Position numbers and translations under genes: made by a program. The notes under the pieces are model-generated. The model saw nothing but the letters and a program-made list of their open reading frames with translations. It searched no databases and was not told the origin of the DNA. 47,785 nt of DNA from a bacterium (GTDB lineage: Bacteria > Patescibacteriota > Patescibacteriia > PEXW01): the NCBI GenBank assembly GCA_030689605.1, contig JAUYFT010000001.1:1-47785 (forward strand), given 5' to 3'. The number at the start of each line of letters is the position of its first letter. Position 1 is the first letter of the stretch. Below are positions 36,793-47,377 of this stretch, piece after piece.

Positions 36793-37896
36793 CTACTGCA
36801 GCGTGAATACGGCAATTGTTGGGCGGTTGCCTATACGCATGGGCGGGCCCCAGCTGCCCACGCCAGGGGACGTGTACTCGTTGAATGTACCTTCGGTGTG
36901 CAGACCATCGTGGAAACCCTTGTACACCCACTTGGTTATTGTCCCGAACGGCCAGAGTTGGCCATCGTGCGTGTGACCAGCGAGGAGCAGGTTTACCCCT
37001 GCATTTTTTATCTGACCCACATACTTTGGTTCGTGCCACAGGACGATGCTTGGTTTGGCGGGTTCGAGTTTTTCCAGCAGAGGCGTAACATCCTTGGTGG
37101 TCGTGCCAATGGGGTAGTCAATGCCTAGTACTTGGATGCCTGCAACATCAACGATTTGGTCGCGGAGAATTGTTAGGGGTAAGTTTTTAATCGCCGCGAG
37201 CGACCGTTCAACACCAACATACGTCTCGTGGTTCCCCGTGATGTAGTAAGTCCCATTGGTTGACCGCAGGTCTTGCAGCGGTTCGGCTAGCGCGTTTAAG
37301 TCTCGGCCACCCCCATCAAAGAGATCCCCGGTGATGAATATTGCAGCTGGTTGCTGATCGTTGACTTGCTGCACGACATCCTGCAAAAAAATTTGCCGGT
37401 GTACCGGCCCGAGGTGAATGTCCGAGAGCTGAACAATTTTCTGCCCCCGCCACGCTTCTGGAAGGTTGGGGATGGTAACGCTGAACTGACGCACCACAGG
37501 GTGCCAAGCGTTCCATACTCCGTACGTTGAAACGCCCAGGGCTGCAGCCAGGAGGACGACGGTAACGGCCATCATGGGCACGTTCGCGCTAAAAATTCTA
37601 CCAAGCAACCATGCCCCCCAGGTAAGCGCTGCCGCAATGGATGCATACCAAACGAAACCCAGCCAGACCGAGGAAATGGTGTAGAGCAGGTTGGTGAGGA
37701 ATGCTTCTTTCCAAAAAACCAGTACGGACGTGATGCTGAAACTCACGGAGAGTACGAGGATTATTGTCAGTAAACTCCGACGGGCGCCACCGGCATGAAT
37801 GCCGAAGAATTTTACCCACGTCCCGTAGAGTCCTAGGTGCCCCAGGATGACGATCACCGTCGCCGTGAGAATGAAGAGTATCATGAGTCGATTCAT
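36793..37896 (-). CDS. Membrane-anchored metallophosphoesterase
   Basis: QKIVQLSDIHLGPVHR; FITGDLFDGGGRD; YITGNHETYVG; LLAGHTHDGQLWP; start trimmed to MNRLMILF. Confidence 0.9.
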   Translation of the reverse strand: MNRLMILFILTATVIVILGHLGLYGTWVKFFGIHAGGARRSLLTIILVLSVSFSITSVLVFWKEAFLTNLLYTISSVWLGFVWYASIAAALTWGAWLLGRIFSANVPMMAVTVVLLAAALGVSTYGVWNAWHPVVRQFSVTIPNLPEAWRGQKIVQLSDIHLGPVHRQIFLQDVVQQVNDQQPAAIFITGDLFDGGGRDLNALAEPLQDLRSTNGTYYITGNHETYVGVERSLAAIKNLPLTILRDQIVDVAGIQVLGIDYPIGTTTKDVTPLLEKLEPAKPSIVLWHEPKYVGQIKNAGVNLLLAGHTHDGQLWPFGTITKWVYKGFHDGLHTEGTFNEYTSPGVGSWGPPMRIGNRPTIAVFTLQ

Positions 37897-37978
37897 GTGT
37901 TCGATGGCAAATATTAGGGTAAAATTAGTATAGCAAGGGAAGTCAGAAAAACACGAATAGAAGTGGTATACTTCTTGT

Positions 37979-38488
37979 ATGCCCGTACAGCCAACTGCCC
38001 CCAAACCCGAACAGGAACCCGTAGATATTTTTGAGGTCGTTGATCGGGTTCCGGAACACGCCCCAGAGGTAAAGCCCGAGAAAGTACGGGAAGCTTTAGA
38101 GCAGCACGGGTCTAGGTTTGAGCAGCACCCCGAAGTTCCGTCCCAGGTGAAAGAGCTGCCCAGCCAAGTCCCACTCGTCACCATGCCCCTGCCAGTGGGC
38201 GCCGAAGAGCAACAGCTTAAGCAGATTGAAACCGTGCTTTCCGAAGGGCTCCACGACATATTCGTTGCCTTGCCACCCGCCGAGCAGCAGAAGTTCAAAG
38301 TAGCAGGGGAGCTAGCCGCTCGCGAAGTGTCTGGTCTCCTGGCGCAGGTTAAGGTGAAGCTAGGTGCAGTCATTGCCGTACTGCGGCGGTGGCTGGGCAC
38401 TCTGCCAGGCGTTAATAAGTTTTTCGTCGAGCAGGAGGCGAAAATTAAGGCCGAGAAGCTCGTCCGGTTAGTAGCGAAAGAAGAATAG
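37979..38488 (+). CDS. Hypothetical protein, upstream partner of VirD4/TraG-like ATPase
   Basis: ORF with TATACT-6 nt-ATG; stop 1 nt before next start. Confidence 0.55.
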   Translation: MPVQPTAPKPEQEPVDIFEVVDRVPEHAPEVKPEKVREALEQHGSRFEQHPEVPSQVKELPSQVPLVTMPLPVGAEEQQLKQIETVLSEGLHDIFVALPPAEQQKFKVAGELAAREVSGLLAQVKVKLGAVIAVLRRWLGTLPGVNKFFVEQEAKIKAEKLVRLVAKEE

Positions 38489-38489
38489 T

Positions 38490-41027
38490 ATGCTGCAGCT
38501 CATATACGCGGCTCAGGCGCAAGCTGGAAATCTCGAAAACGACTATGTGACAGTTTTTCCCTGGGCGCCACTAATCATTGCGGTTGGGGTCGTCCTTGCT
38601 ATCGTGGTTGTTTTCTTGCTCGTCCGCAGACGGCGGGCAAAACCATCTACCATAAAACTCGTGTGTTTAATGGTAACCTTGCCAAAAGAGCAGCAGGAGG
38701 AAGACTCGGGCAAAGGCTCGTCGCGCATCCAGCAGATGCAGGAGCAGATTAGCGTGGGGGAGTCATTCTTATCGTTCCTGGGCAACATGCGGGCGCAGCG
38801 CTGGTACCACACACTCGGCCGCGGGCGCAACGACCATTTCAGCTTAGAAATCGTCGCTGACCGTGAGCTTATTACCTTCTACGTCGTGGTACCGGAGCCG
38901 ATGAAGGAGTTCATGGAGCAGCAGATTCAAGCCCAGTACGCCGACGCCGAAATTCTTGTCACGCCCGAGTACAACCCTTTTCGCCCGACCTCGCACGTCG
39001 CGGCAGCCGCCTTGAGTTTACGCCAACGGTCGCTCTTCCCAATTCTCTCGTACCGACGCATGGATGTGGACCCGCTCAGTGGCTTGACCAATGCATTGTC
39101 GAAGCTAAGTGCTGATGAGTCTGCCGTTATCCAGTACGTTTGTCGGTCTTCGCACCCTCGCTGGCACACGCGGGCAGCAGCAGCGATTCGGAATTTACGT
39201 GCCGGAGGCAAAGCGAACCCCTCTATGGTTGGCAAGATTATTAGCGAACTTTGGAGCATGTTTTTCAGTACCAAAAAAAGCTCGCAGCAAGAGGAAATGC
39301 CAAAGCCCGTCAGCCCTGTGCAAGAGGAGCTTATTCAAAGGTTGCAAGAGAAGAACACTAAGCCCGCGCTCGATGTGAACATCCGCATCGTCGTGAGTAG
39401 CGCCACGCAGCAATTAGCCGCCACGCGATTGCAGAATATTATGTCTGCCTTTGGCCAGTATGCGTCCCCCGAAACCGGAAATCGTTTTTGGAAGAATGCT
39501 TGGCACTCCAACGACACGATCATTCGGAATTTCATATACCGGATGTTCGACGGGAACCGTCTGACGTTGCGCCCTCGGTATGCCACGTTAAGTACCGAGG
39601 AGCTCGCCAGCCTCTGGCACCTGCCGTTGGCGACCACCGAAACCCCGAATATCCGTTGGGTCCTCTCCCGCAATGCACCGCCGCCGGTCAATTTGCCGAA
39701 AACCGGCGTGTTGCTCGGCACCAGCCACTACCGCGGGGAAGAGGCGAAGATTCGCGTGGCGCGGGAAGACCGCCGCCGCCATGTGTACGTTATTGGGAAG
39801 TCTGGCGTTGGCAAGTCGGTGCTTATGACGCAGATGGCCTTGCAGGATATTGCCAATGGTGACGGCGTCTGCGTCGTGGATCCGCACGGTGACCTCATTA
39901 TCGATATCATGGGTCGGATGCCTGCCCACCGTTTGAAGGACGTTATCCACTTCAACCCTTCGGACATGCAAGCACCGGTTGGCTTGAATATGTTAGATGC
40001 AGAGAACCCCGAAGATAAAGACTTCGCCGTGCAGGAGATGATTTCCATTTTCATGAAGCTCTTCCCGCCCGAGATGATTGGCCCAATGTTCGAGCACAAT
40101 ATGCGCAACGTGATGCTCACGCTCATGGCCGATCCGGAAAATCCAGGCACCATTGTCGAAATTCCCCGCATGTTTACTGACCCGGTGTTCCAGAAGTTGA
40201 AAGTTTCGAAAGTGACCGACCCCATTGTCCGGGCGTTTTGGGAAAAGGAAATGGCGAAAACCAGTGACTTCCACAAGTCCGAAATGCTGGGCTACCTCAT
40301 TAGCAAGGTCGGTCGGTTTGTGGAGAATACGATGATGCGCAACGTCATTGGCCAGTCCAAGAGCGGTTTTGACTTCCAGCGCATTATGAACGAAGGCAAG
40401 ATTCTCCTCGTCAACCTGTCGAAGGGGACTACAGGTGAAGTGAATGCCAACCTCCTAGGCCTCATCATTGTGTCGAAGCTACAAATGGCCGCTCTGCGCC
40501 GTGCGTCGTTGCCCCAAGAACAACGCAAAGACTTTTTTCTCTACATTGATGAGTTCCAGAACTTCATTACCGATTCTATTGCCACCATTCTTTCCGAAGC
40601 GCGGAAGTACCGCCTGAACCTAACCATCGCGCATCAGTATGTTGGCCAACTGGTGCAGGGCGCAGACACGAAGATTCGTGACGCCGTGTTTGGCAACGTC
40701 GGCACAGTCGTAGCTTTCCGCGTGGGTGTGGAAGATGCCGAGACCTTTGCCCAGACCTTTGCCCCGACGTTCAGCGCCTTCGATGTAACGAATGTGGAGA
40801 AGTACACGGCCATTGTGAAGCTCCTCATCGACAACACCATGTCGAAGCCATTCACCATGAAGACGTTGCCTTTGGTGCAGCCGACGCCAGGACTCGTCGA
40901 ACACTTGGTTCAGCTCTCACGCAAACAGTTTGGAGTCCCCCGCGAAACCGTAGAAAAAGAAATTCTCGAGCGTTCCCAGCTCGGTGCCGCAGCCCCGCCG
41001 CCTATGGTGGCGGAAAGGAAGGCGTAA
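38490..41027 (+). CDS. VirD4/TraG/HerA-like membrane-anchored ATPase (type IV secretion coupling protein-like)
   Basis: N-terminal TM; HVYVIGKSGVGKSVLMTQMALQDIANGDGVCVVDPHGDL; DFFLYIDEFQNFITDSIATILSEARKYRLNLTIAHQYVGQL. Confidence 0.85.
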   Translation: MLQLIYAAQAQAGNLENDYVTVFPWAPLIIAVGVVLAIVVVFLLVRRRRAKPSTIKLVCLMVTLPKEQQEEDSGKGSSRIQQMQEQISVGESFLSFLGNMRAQRWYHTLGRGRNDHFSLEIVADRELITFYVVVPEPMKEFMEQQIQAQYADAEILVTPEYNPFRPTSHVAAAALSLRQRSLFPILSYRRMDVDPLSGLTNALSKLSADESAVIQYVCRSSHPRWHTRAAAAIRNLRAGGKANPSMVGKIISELWSMFFSTKKSSQQEEMPKPVSPVQEELIQRLQEKNTKPALDVNIRIVVSSATQQLAATRLQNIMSAFGQYASPETGNRFWKNAWHSNDTIIRNFIYRMFDGNRLTLRPRYATLSTEELASLWHLPLATTETPNIRWVLSRNAPPPVNLPKTGVLLGTSHYRGEEAKIRVAREDRRRHVYVIGKSGVGKSVLMTQMALQDIANGDGVCVVDPHGDLIIDIMGRMPAHRLKDVIHFNPSDMQAPVGLNMLDAENPEDKDFAVQEMISIFMKLFPPEMIGPMFEHNMRNVMLTLMADPENPGTIVEIPRMFTDPVFQKLKVSKVTDPIVRAFWEKEMAKTSDFHKSEMLGYLISKVGRFVENTMMRNVIGQSKSGFDFQRIMNEGKILLVNLSKGTTGEVNANLLGLIIVSKLQMAALRRASLPQEQRKDFFLYIDEFQNFITDSIATILSEARKYRLNLTIAHQYVGQLVQGADTKIRDAVFGNVGTVVAFRVGVEDAETFAQTFAPTFSAFDVTNVEKYTAIVKLLIDNTMSKPFTMKTLPLVQPTPGLVEHLVQLSRKQFGVPRETVEKEILERSQLGAAAPPPMVAERKA

Positions 41028-41031
41028 TTAC

Positions 41032-41514
41032 ATGTCAGAACAAGTAGACTTCAATCCAGATTCTACACGGGAGCAGAAGGAAGCCCCAGAATTCGTGTAC
41101 CACGCTTCACCAAGTGGTGACGTTCAGGAGTTAGAACCACGTCGCGGCAGCATACCTGGAGGAGCAAACCCAGAAACCCAGCCACAACTCGTGTACGCTG
41201 GTGATGTACCTGCCTTTGCTGCGGCTCATGGGTTTCCTTGGGGTTCAGATGAGGGATTTGAGCTGGGGGTAGTGGCTGGGCAAGTGCTCTTCCGCGTGCC
41301 ACGAGTACTCAAAGGAAGACTAAGCCAGCCTGTGTATGTCTATACTTTGCCGGGCGCTGGTTTTCGATTCACCCTAGGTGAGGGGACTGGTCATACCTTT
41401 GAATCAGCGGAAAAGGTAAAGCCAACGAAAGTAGAGTCGTTTACCACAGTCCAGGAAGCTATTGAGCATTTTGGTGGTACGGTCGAGTACTACGATCCAC
41501 AAGATTCCGACTAG
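41032..41514 (+). CDS. Hypothetical protein with possible ADP-ribosyltransferase-like pattern
   Basis: EFVYHASPSGDVQELEPRRG...PQLVYAGDVPAFAAAHGFPW; function is speculative. Confidence 0.5.
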   Translation: MSEQVDFNPDSTREQKEAPEFVYHASPSGDVQELEPRRGSIPGGANPETQPQLVYAGDVPAFAAAHGFPWGSDEGFELGVVAGQVLFRVPRVLKGRLSQPVYVYTLPGAGFRFTLGEGTGHTFESAEKVKPTKVESFTTVQEAIEHFGGTVEYYDPQDSD

Positions 41515-42306
41515 CGATTTTTCAGAACGAAGAATCTTGTTCGTCCAGCAAGGTCAGATAGGAATTCGTAATGGTAGCCAGTTAGCCGGTCACCAATACC
41601 TGTCAGCCAGCGCTCTTGGGCGGGGTCAATTTCGAGAATGGCTTTGGGGATATTGCGTTCCGCTACTTGAGCAACGATCTTCTCAACCAGCTCAAGCCCC
41701 CGAGTGCCACCATGCAAAGCGAGCTTGGGTTCGTGCGGGACATTTTTTAACTGCGGCTTGGCGAGGTAGGGGAGATTGGCAACCACTAGGTCGGGAAGTT
41801 CATTTGGTTTGAGAACCGATAATAGCGAGCCGTGACGGAATTGTATGCGGGTTGAAACTTTGTGAGTACGCGTATTTTTCCGTGCAACTTCCAAAGCCTT
41901 TTCGCTAACGTCCGAGGCAATGATTTTCGCCGTGGGCAGGTACTTCGCCAAGGTCACTGCAATGCAGCCAGAGCCAGTGCCAACGTCAATAATTATTGAT
42001 GGTGCCTTCCGATCCGTGTGCGCGAGCACCCAATCAATGAGCTGTTCAGTTTCGGGGCGGGGGATAAGCACGTCTTTCGTCACCATGAAGTCCAAACCAT
42101 AGAAACCTTGGTGGCCGGTTAGGTAGGCAAAGGGGACTCCATGACGTCGTTTTACCACGAGGCCACGAAACTTTTGGAGTTGTACTGGCGTGAGTATCGT
42201 GTCGGGATACGCAATCAGAAAACTGAGTGGTTTACGCAGGACGTGTACGAGCAAGTCTCTTGATTCGCAAAAATCAAGGCCAGCTTGACGCAGTACTGTT
42301 TCGATA

Positions 42307-42332
<26 letters not shown>
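41511..42332 (-). CDS. prmC: Peptide chain release factor N5-glutamine methyltransferase
   Basis: [43 protein letters not shown]; overlaps prfA end. Confidence 0.9.
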
Positions 42333-43371
<1,039 letters not shown>

Positions 43372-43420
43372 GGGGAAAAACCCTACGCGGGTAACGCGGA
43401 AGGGGAGTTGGGTGGGGTTG

Positions 43421-43675
43421 TTACTTGCGTTTCTTCGACTTCTTCACCGATAGCCGAGCGGTTGCCGTCGCAGAAGATTTCTCCTTCAGGCGCTTGAAGC
43501 GGTCAACACGACCCTGCGTGTCTACCATTTTCTGCTTGCCCGTATAGAGCGGATGGCAGTTTGAGCAAACTTCAACACTTAGCTCCTGCAGGGTGGAACC
43601 AGTAACAAACTTGTTGCCGCAACCGCAGCGCACAGCCGCGTCATGGTAGTAGGTTGGGTGGATCTTGTCCTTCAT
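43421..43675 (-). CDS. rpmE: 50S ribosomal protein L31
   Basis: [62 protein letters not shown]. Confidence 0.97.
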   Translation of the reverse strand: MKDKIHPTYYHDAAVRCGCGNKFVTGSTLQELSVEVCSNCHPLYTGKQKMVDTQGRVDRFKRLKEKSSATATARLSVKKSKKRK

Positions 43676-43710
43676 AGGTTCGTACTATACCACGTTCCCA
43701 AGGAGCGTCA

Positions 43711-43748
43711 ACCCAGTACCACTTTTGGGTCTAAAAGTGGCGCTGGGT
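43711..43748. terminator. Strong hairpin ACCCAG-TA-CCACTTTT...AAAAGTGG-CG-CTGGGT between divergent rpmE and rpsB
   Basis: Long imperfect inverted repeat. Confidence 0.5.
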
Positions 43749-43771
43749 CAAGCGCATATATTGCGTTGCCC

Positions 43772-43800
43772 TTGTCAGGATAAAATTCGTATGGTAGAGT
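43772..43800 (+). promoter_or_regulatory. Promoter TTGTCA-17-TAGAGT for rpsB-tsf
   Basis: Hexamers with 17-nt spacer. Confidence 0.5.
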
Positions 43801-43930
43801 CACGACGCTCACATCTCACATACGTCGTTTTGCCTTTTTGGCAAACTTGGTGCGGATCCTGACCCATGCACATGCCTGGGTTCCCGCAACTATTGCGACG
43901 TAGCGGTTAATTCTTGAAAGGACTACACGT

Positions 43931-44665
43931 ATGCGCGAGGTTACTCTCCTCGAAATGCTCCAGAAGGGCGTGCACTTTGGCCACCAAGAATCGCGGTGGA
44001 ACCCGAAGATGAAGCCCTATATTTTCACGTCTCGGAATGGCGTGCATATCATCAACCTGGAATCGACCCTTGACAAGCTCCAAGCTGCCGCGGCCTTTGC
44101 CGAATCACTTGTCCAGGCGGGTGGCACTATTCTTTTCGTCGGGACGAAACGTCAGGTAAAAGCCATCGTCAAGCAGCAGGCCGAAGCGAGCGGCATGCCC
44201 TACATGACCGAGCGCTGGATTGGCGGGACGCTTACGAATTTCAGTACCATCCATGAACTTATTAAGAAACTTCGTCGGCTGAAGAGTGAGCAAGCGGCTG
44301 GCTTACTAGACCGATACACTAAGAAAGAGCAGGTTGGTTTGCAGAAGGATATAACCAAGCTCCAGACCGAGATTGGCGGCATTGAGCTGGTCGACAAGAT
44401 TCCCCAGGCCCTCTTCGTCGTTGACTGTGCGAAAGAGCGAACGGCTATTCGGGAAGCCCGGAAGATGAACGTACCTATTATTGCCATCTGCGATTCGAAT
44501 GTGAACCCCGACCTGGTGCAGTACCCAATTCCTGGGAACGATGATGCGACGAAGTCTGTAGAACTCTTGACTAGCGTCATTGCCGAGTCCATCAATGCTG
44601 GGAAGCAACGTCAAGCAGCGACGGCGCCCGCCCCGGTTGTGGTTCCGGCAACTGTATCAGTATAA
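43931..44665 (+). CDS. rpsB: 30S ribosomal protein S2
   Basis: LLEMLQKGVHFGHQESRWNPKMKPYIF; ERWIGGTLTNF. Confidence 0.97.
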   Translation: MREVTLLEMLQKGVHFGHQESRWNPKMKPYIFTSRNGVHIINLESTLDKLQAAAAFAESLVQAGGTILFVGTKRQVKAIVKQQAEASGMPYMTERWIGGTLTNFSTIHELIKKLRRLKSEQAAGLLDRYTKKEQVGLQKDITKLQTEIGGIELVDKIPQALFVVDCAKERTAIREARKMNVPIIAICDSNVNPDLVQYPIPGNDDATKSVELLTSVIAESINAGKQRQAATAPAPVVVPATVSV

Positions 44666-44680
44666 TTCTAACGATTTCTT

Positions 44681-45265
44681 ATGCCTACGATTTCCGTTGC
44701 CGATATCCAAGCACTCCGCGAACGCACTGGCGTGGGTATGCTCGATGCGAAAAATGCTCTCGAAGCAGCAAGTGGCGACATTGATGCTGCGGTGACTACC
44801 CTTCGGAAATCTGGACAGAAGGTTGCGGAGAAGAAAGCTGCCCGGGTGACGCGGGAAGGCGTGGTGGGGGTGTACGAGCATAGCAACAAGAAGCTTGTGG
44901 CCGTAGTTGCCGTGGCGTGTGAGACAGATTTTGTTGCCCGGACAGAGGATTTTCAAACCTTGGCGCATGAGCTGGCGATGCACGTCGCGGCAGCCGCACC
45001 GACATACCTTACGGCTGCGGATATCCCCGCTGATGTCCTGGCCACGGAAGAGGATATTGCGCGCAGCCAAGCTAAGGGCAAGCCGGAGAAGATCCTCGCG
45101 TCTATCATTCAGGGGAAATTGAAGAAGTACGCCGAGGAGCACTGCTTGATGGAGCAAAAGTTCTTCAAGGATGATACAAAGACGGTCAGCGGTGTTGTTC
45201 AAGAAGCCATGCAGAAGCTCGGCGAGAACATCCAGGTTAAGGAATTCGTTCGTTTAAGCGTGTAG
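44681..45265 (+). CDS. tsf: Elongation factor Ts (short form, 194 aa)
   Basis: IQALRERTGVGMLDAKNALEAASGDIDAAVTTLRKSG; VACETDFVARTEDFQTLAHELAMHVAA. Confidence 0.96.
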   Translation: MPTISVADIQALRERTGVGMLDAKNALEAASGDIDAAVTTLRKSGQKVAEKKAARVTREGVVGVYEHSNKKLVAVVAVACETDFVARTEDFQTLAHELAMHVAAAAPTYLTAADIPADVLATEEDIARSQAKGKPEKILASIIQGKLKKYAEEHCLMEQKFFKDDTKTVSGVVQEAMQKLGENIQVKEFVRLSV

Positions 45266-45268
45266 CCC

Positions 45269-46159
45269 ATGCTCACCGATTGGATATTCCTAGGAGTATT
45301 TGGTGCCTGCGTGGTTACCTGCGCGGTGGTAGTGTGGCGGAAGTTGCCGCAGCTGGCGAGTATCCGTACGGACGCTATCCCCAAGCACCAACAACAAGCT
45401 CGAAAGCAGCAGATCTTGGATAAGCGCCTTCAGCAGAAGCTCGGGAATGCCGAAGCGGCCATTGTGAGAACGCTGACCAAGGGCTTTCAAGGAATGTGGA
45501 GCGGACTTCAGGTGCTGCTTCGCCGTTTGCGTGAACTTGAACGTGAGTACCGGCGCAAAGTAGTCACCCAGCAATCCATAGAGAATCCCGAAGTGCTGCG
45601 TTCTCGCCTCGCGACCGGGCTCGCCGACGCGCAGACGGCCATGGCGGCTGAAGACTTTCCTCGAGCCGAACAGCTCTTTGTAGATATCGTTGCCCTCGAT
45701 CCGAAGAACGTCGAAGCGTATATTGGGCTTGCGGATGTGGCCATGGCGAAAAAGGATTATACGAATGCCCGTGAGGCACTCCAGTTCGTGCTCAAGCTCC
45801 AGCAGGGGAATGATTCGGTTTATACTCGGCTCGGCCGCATTGCGACTGATGAAGGGAAATTCTCCGAAGCCGAAGCAGACTATCTTAAGTCTGTTAGCTT
45901 GAATGCGTCGACCGCTACCGCACAGTTTGAACTGGCAAATATTGAAGTGAAGCTTGGCAATGTAGAGAAAGCCCAAACTGCCTTTCAAGAGGCGGTTAAG
46001 CTTGAACCGGCAAACCCAAAGTACCTGGATGCATTGCTCGCCTTCGCTATCCAGCATACTCGTAAGGACATCGCCCGTGAAACGCTAGCACGGCTCCGCG
46101 AGGCAAATCCAGAGAATCAGAAATTACCCGAACTTGCAGAAGCCGTGAAGAAGTTGTAG
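45269..46159 (+). CDS. TPR-repeat membrane protein
   Basis: N-terminal TM, TPR-like A/Y/F-rich repeats (PKNVEAYIGLADVAMAKKDYTNAREAL...). Confidence 0.8.
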   Translation: MLTDWIFLGVFGACVVTCAVVVWRKLPQLASIRTDAIPKHQQQARKQQILDKRLQQKLGNAEAAIVRTLTKGFQGMWSGLQVLLRRLRELEREYRRKVVTQQSIENPEVLRSRLATGLADAQTAMAAEDFPRAEQLFVDIVALDPKNVEAYIGLADVAMAKKDYTNAREALQFVLKLQQGNDSVYTRLGRIATDEGKFSEAEADYLKSVSLNASTATAQFELANIEVKLGNVEKAQTAFQEAVKLEPANPKYLDALLAFAIQHTRKDIARETLARLREANPENQKLPELAEAVKKL

Positions 46160-46291
46160 TGTTGTACGTTCTCAATTACATGCCGTTGTAGTCCCGTCCC
46201 GCGCTAGCGAGACGAGGATCCTCGATCCCTTCGGGATCGGGAATCAGCGGAATCGAACACACAAGTACGTTACAGTTTTTCCAAATCGTAT

Positions 46292-46367
46292 GCCGATGTA
46301 GCTCAGCTGGTAGAGCAACTCCATGGTAAGGAGTAGGTCGCCGGTTCAATTCCGGCCATCGGCTCCA
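46292..46367 (+). tRNA. tRNA-Thr(GGT), CCA encoded
   Basis: GCCGATG/CATCGGC acceptor, loop ATGGTAA, T-loop TTCAATT, TCCA end. Confidence 0.93.
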
Positions 46368-46547
46368 TGAACCACTCGCTTCGCTCGGGTTCATGGCGAG
46401 CCACGTATGTGTACAAGGCTTGCCTGAATATAAAGTGCTAATGTGGTTCATGCCCTGCACCGGAGTCCCGTCCGCGGGACGACTGGTACAGGGCAGCCCC
46501 GCAGCCTCGCTTGACCCCAGGGAAATCTGACAATTTTGGAAAATTTT

Positions 46548-46594
46548 CCGGAGTAGCTCAGTGGTAGAGTCCCGATCTGTGAAGCAGATCGAGG
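46548..46594 (+). pseudogene. tRNA 5'-half-like fragment (D-arm AGCTCAGTGGTAGAGT, anticodon-like hairpin GATCT-GTGAAGC-AGATC), no adjacent T-arm
   Basis: tRNA-like 5' portion followed by unrelated hairpin GATAGCCCGATGGGCTATC. Confidence 0.5.
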
Positions 46595-46696
46595 ATGCAC
46601 GATAGCCCGATGGGCTATCGGCACAACGCTTTTGTCCCGCTCGTTTGCTGCTATCATGAAGGCAGACGCGGGATCCTCGTAGTTCTTCAAAATCTT

Positions 46697-46772
46697 GCCG
46701 GAGTAGCTCAGCTGGTAGAGCAACGCTTTGGTAAAGCGAAGGTCGGGGGTTCGAGTCCTCTCTCCGGCTCCA
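46697..46772 (+). tRNA. tRNA-Thr(GGT), second distinct gene, CCA encoded
   Basis: GCCGGAG/CTCCGGC acceptor, loop TTGGTAA, T-loop TTCGAGT. Confidence 0.85.
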
Positions 46773-46801
46773 TCGGCAAGATTTTGTAAGAACTTCGGGA
46801 T

Positions 46802-46842
46802 AAAGCGAAGGTCGTCCCGCCACGGCGGGACGGGTGGCTCCA
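46802..46842 (+). pseudogene. tRNA 3'-half-like fragment (AAAGCGAAGGTCG ... GGTGGCTCCA) with GTCCCGCCACGGCGGGAC palindrome in place of the T-arm
   Basis: Partial match to the 3' half of the tRNA at 46697. Confidence 0.5.
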
Positions 46843-46870
46843 CTCATTATTCCTCTCTAATACCTATTGT

Positions 46871-47026
46871 ATGTCCCAAGACAACCTGATCCACCTGGAG
46901 TGCACGGTTTGCAAGCATGTGAACTACCATTCGAAGAAGAATAAGAAGACGCTTAAAGGTCGATTAGCATTGAAGAAACACTGCACCTGGTGTGGCAAGC
47001 ACACCTTGCACAAGGAAACGAAGTAG
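46871..47026 (+). CDS. rpmG: 50S ribosomal protein L33
   Basis: [51 protein letters not shown] (paired CxxC zinc ribbon); below ORF-track length cutoff. Confidence 0.92.
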   Translation: MSQDNLIHLECTVCKHVNYHSKKNKKTLKGRLALKKHCTWCGKHTLHKETK

Positions 47027-47038
47027 TTTTCCACGCCT

Positions 47039-47075
47039 GGGGGAATAATTCATCGGTAGAACGACGGTCTCCCCG
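47039..47075 (+). pseudogene. tRNA 5'-half-like fragment (GGGGGAATAATTCATCGGTAGAACGACGGTCTCC)
   Basis: Acceptor and D-arm-like sequence without adjacent 3' half. Confidence 0.5.
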
Positions 47076-47115
47076 CCTGCCGGAGTACAGGGATAACATT
47101 AAGTCGTTAGTTGAT

Positions 47116-47189
47116 GGGGGCGTAGTTCAACAGTAGAACTTCGGTCTCCAAAACCGGTAACGAGGGTGCGACACCTTCCGCCCCCGCCA
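47116..47189 (+). tRNA. tRNA-Trp(CCA)
   Basis: GGGGGCG/CGCCCCC acceptor, loop CTCCAAA, GCCA end; T-loop TGCGACA is non-canonical. Confidence 0.82.
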
Positions 47190-47262
47190 ACTAGCGACAA
47201 TAATGCTGTACAAATTGAAGGAAAATATTTACTTCGTACGGCGGGCAGTCAAAACCGTAGAG

Positions 47263-47290
47263 GAGGGTTCGATTCCTTCTGCCCTCGCCA
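47263..47290 (+). pseudogene. tRNA 3'-half-like fragment (GAGGG-TTCGATT-CCTTC-TGCCCTC-GCCA)
   Basis: Canonical T-arm and acceptor 3' strand plus CCA, no D-arm upstream. Confidence 0.55.
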
Positions 47291-47377
47291 GTACTGCAGG
47301 TGCCTGGTAGGGGCGCATGCAGGATCATGTGGAAAATGGAATCGAACGGGTGCGAGCGAGCGTAGCACCCCGGCCCG

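Noticed and set aside
37897-38400. N-terminal extension of the metallophosphoesterase ORF (to 38400)
   Set aside because: Overlaps the plus-strand gene at 37979; natural start is MNRLMILF at 37896 at the membrane segment
43802-43828. ACGACG...CGTCGT hairpin with T-run in the rpsB upstream region as an attenuator
   Set aside because: It overlaps the expected TSS just after the TAGAGT -10 box, so it would not be fully transcribed
46176-46847. 223-aa and 131-aa minus-strand ORFs over the tRNA region
   Set aside because: Typical spurious proteins translated from antisense tRNA genes (e.g. GERTRTPDLRFTKALLYQLSYSG)
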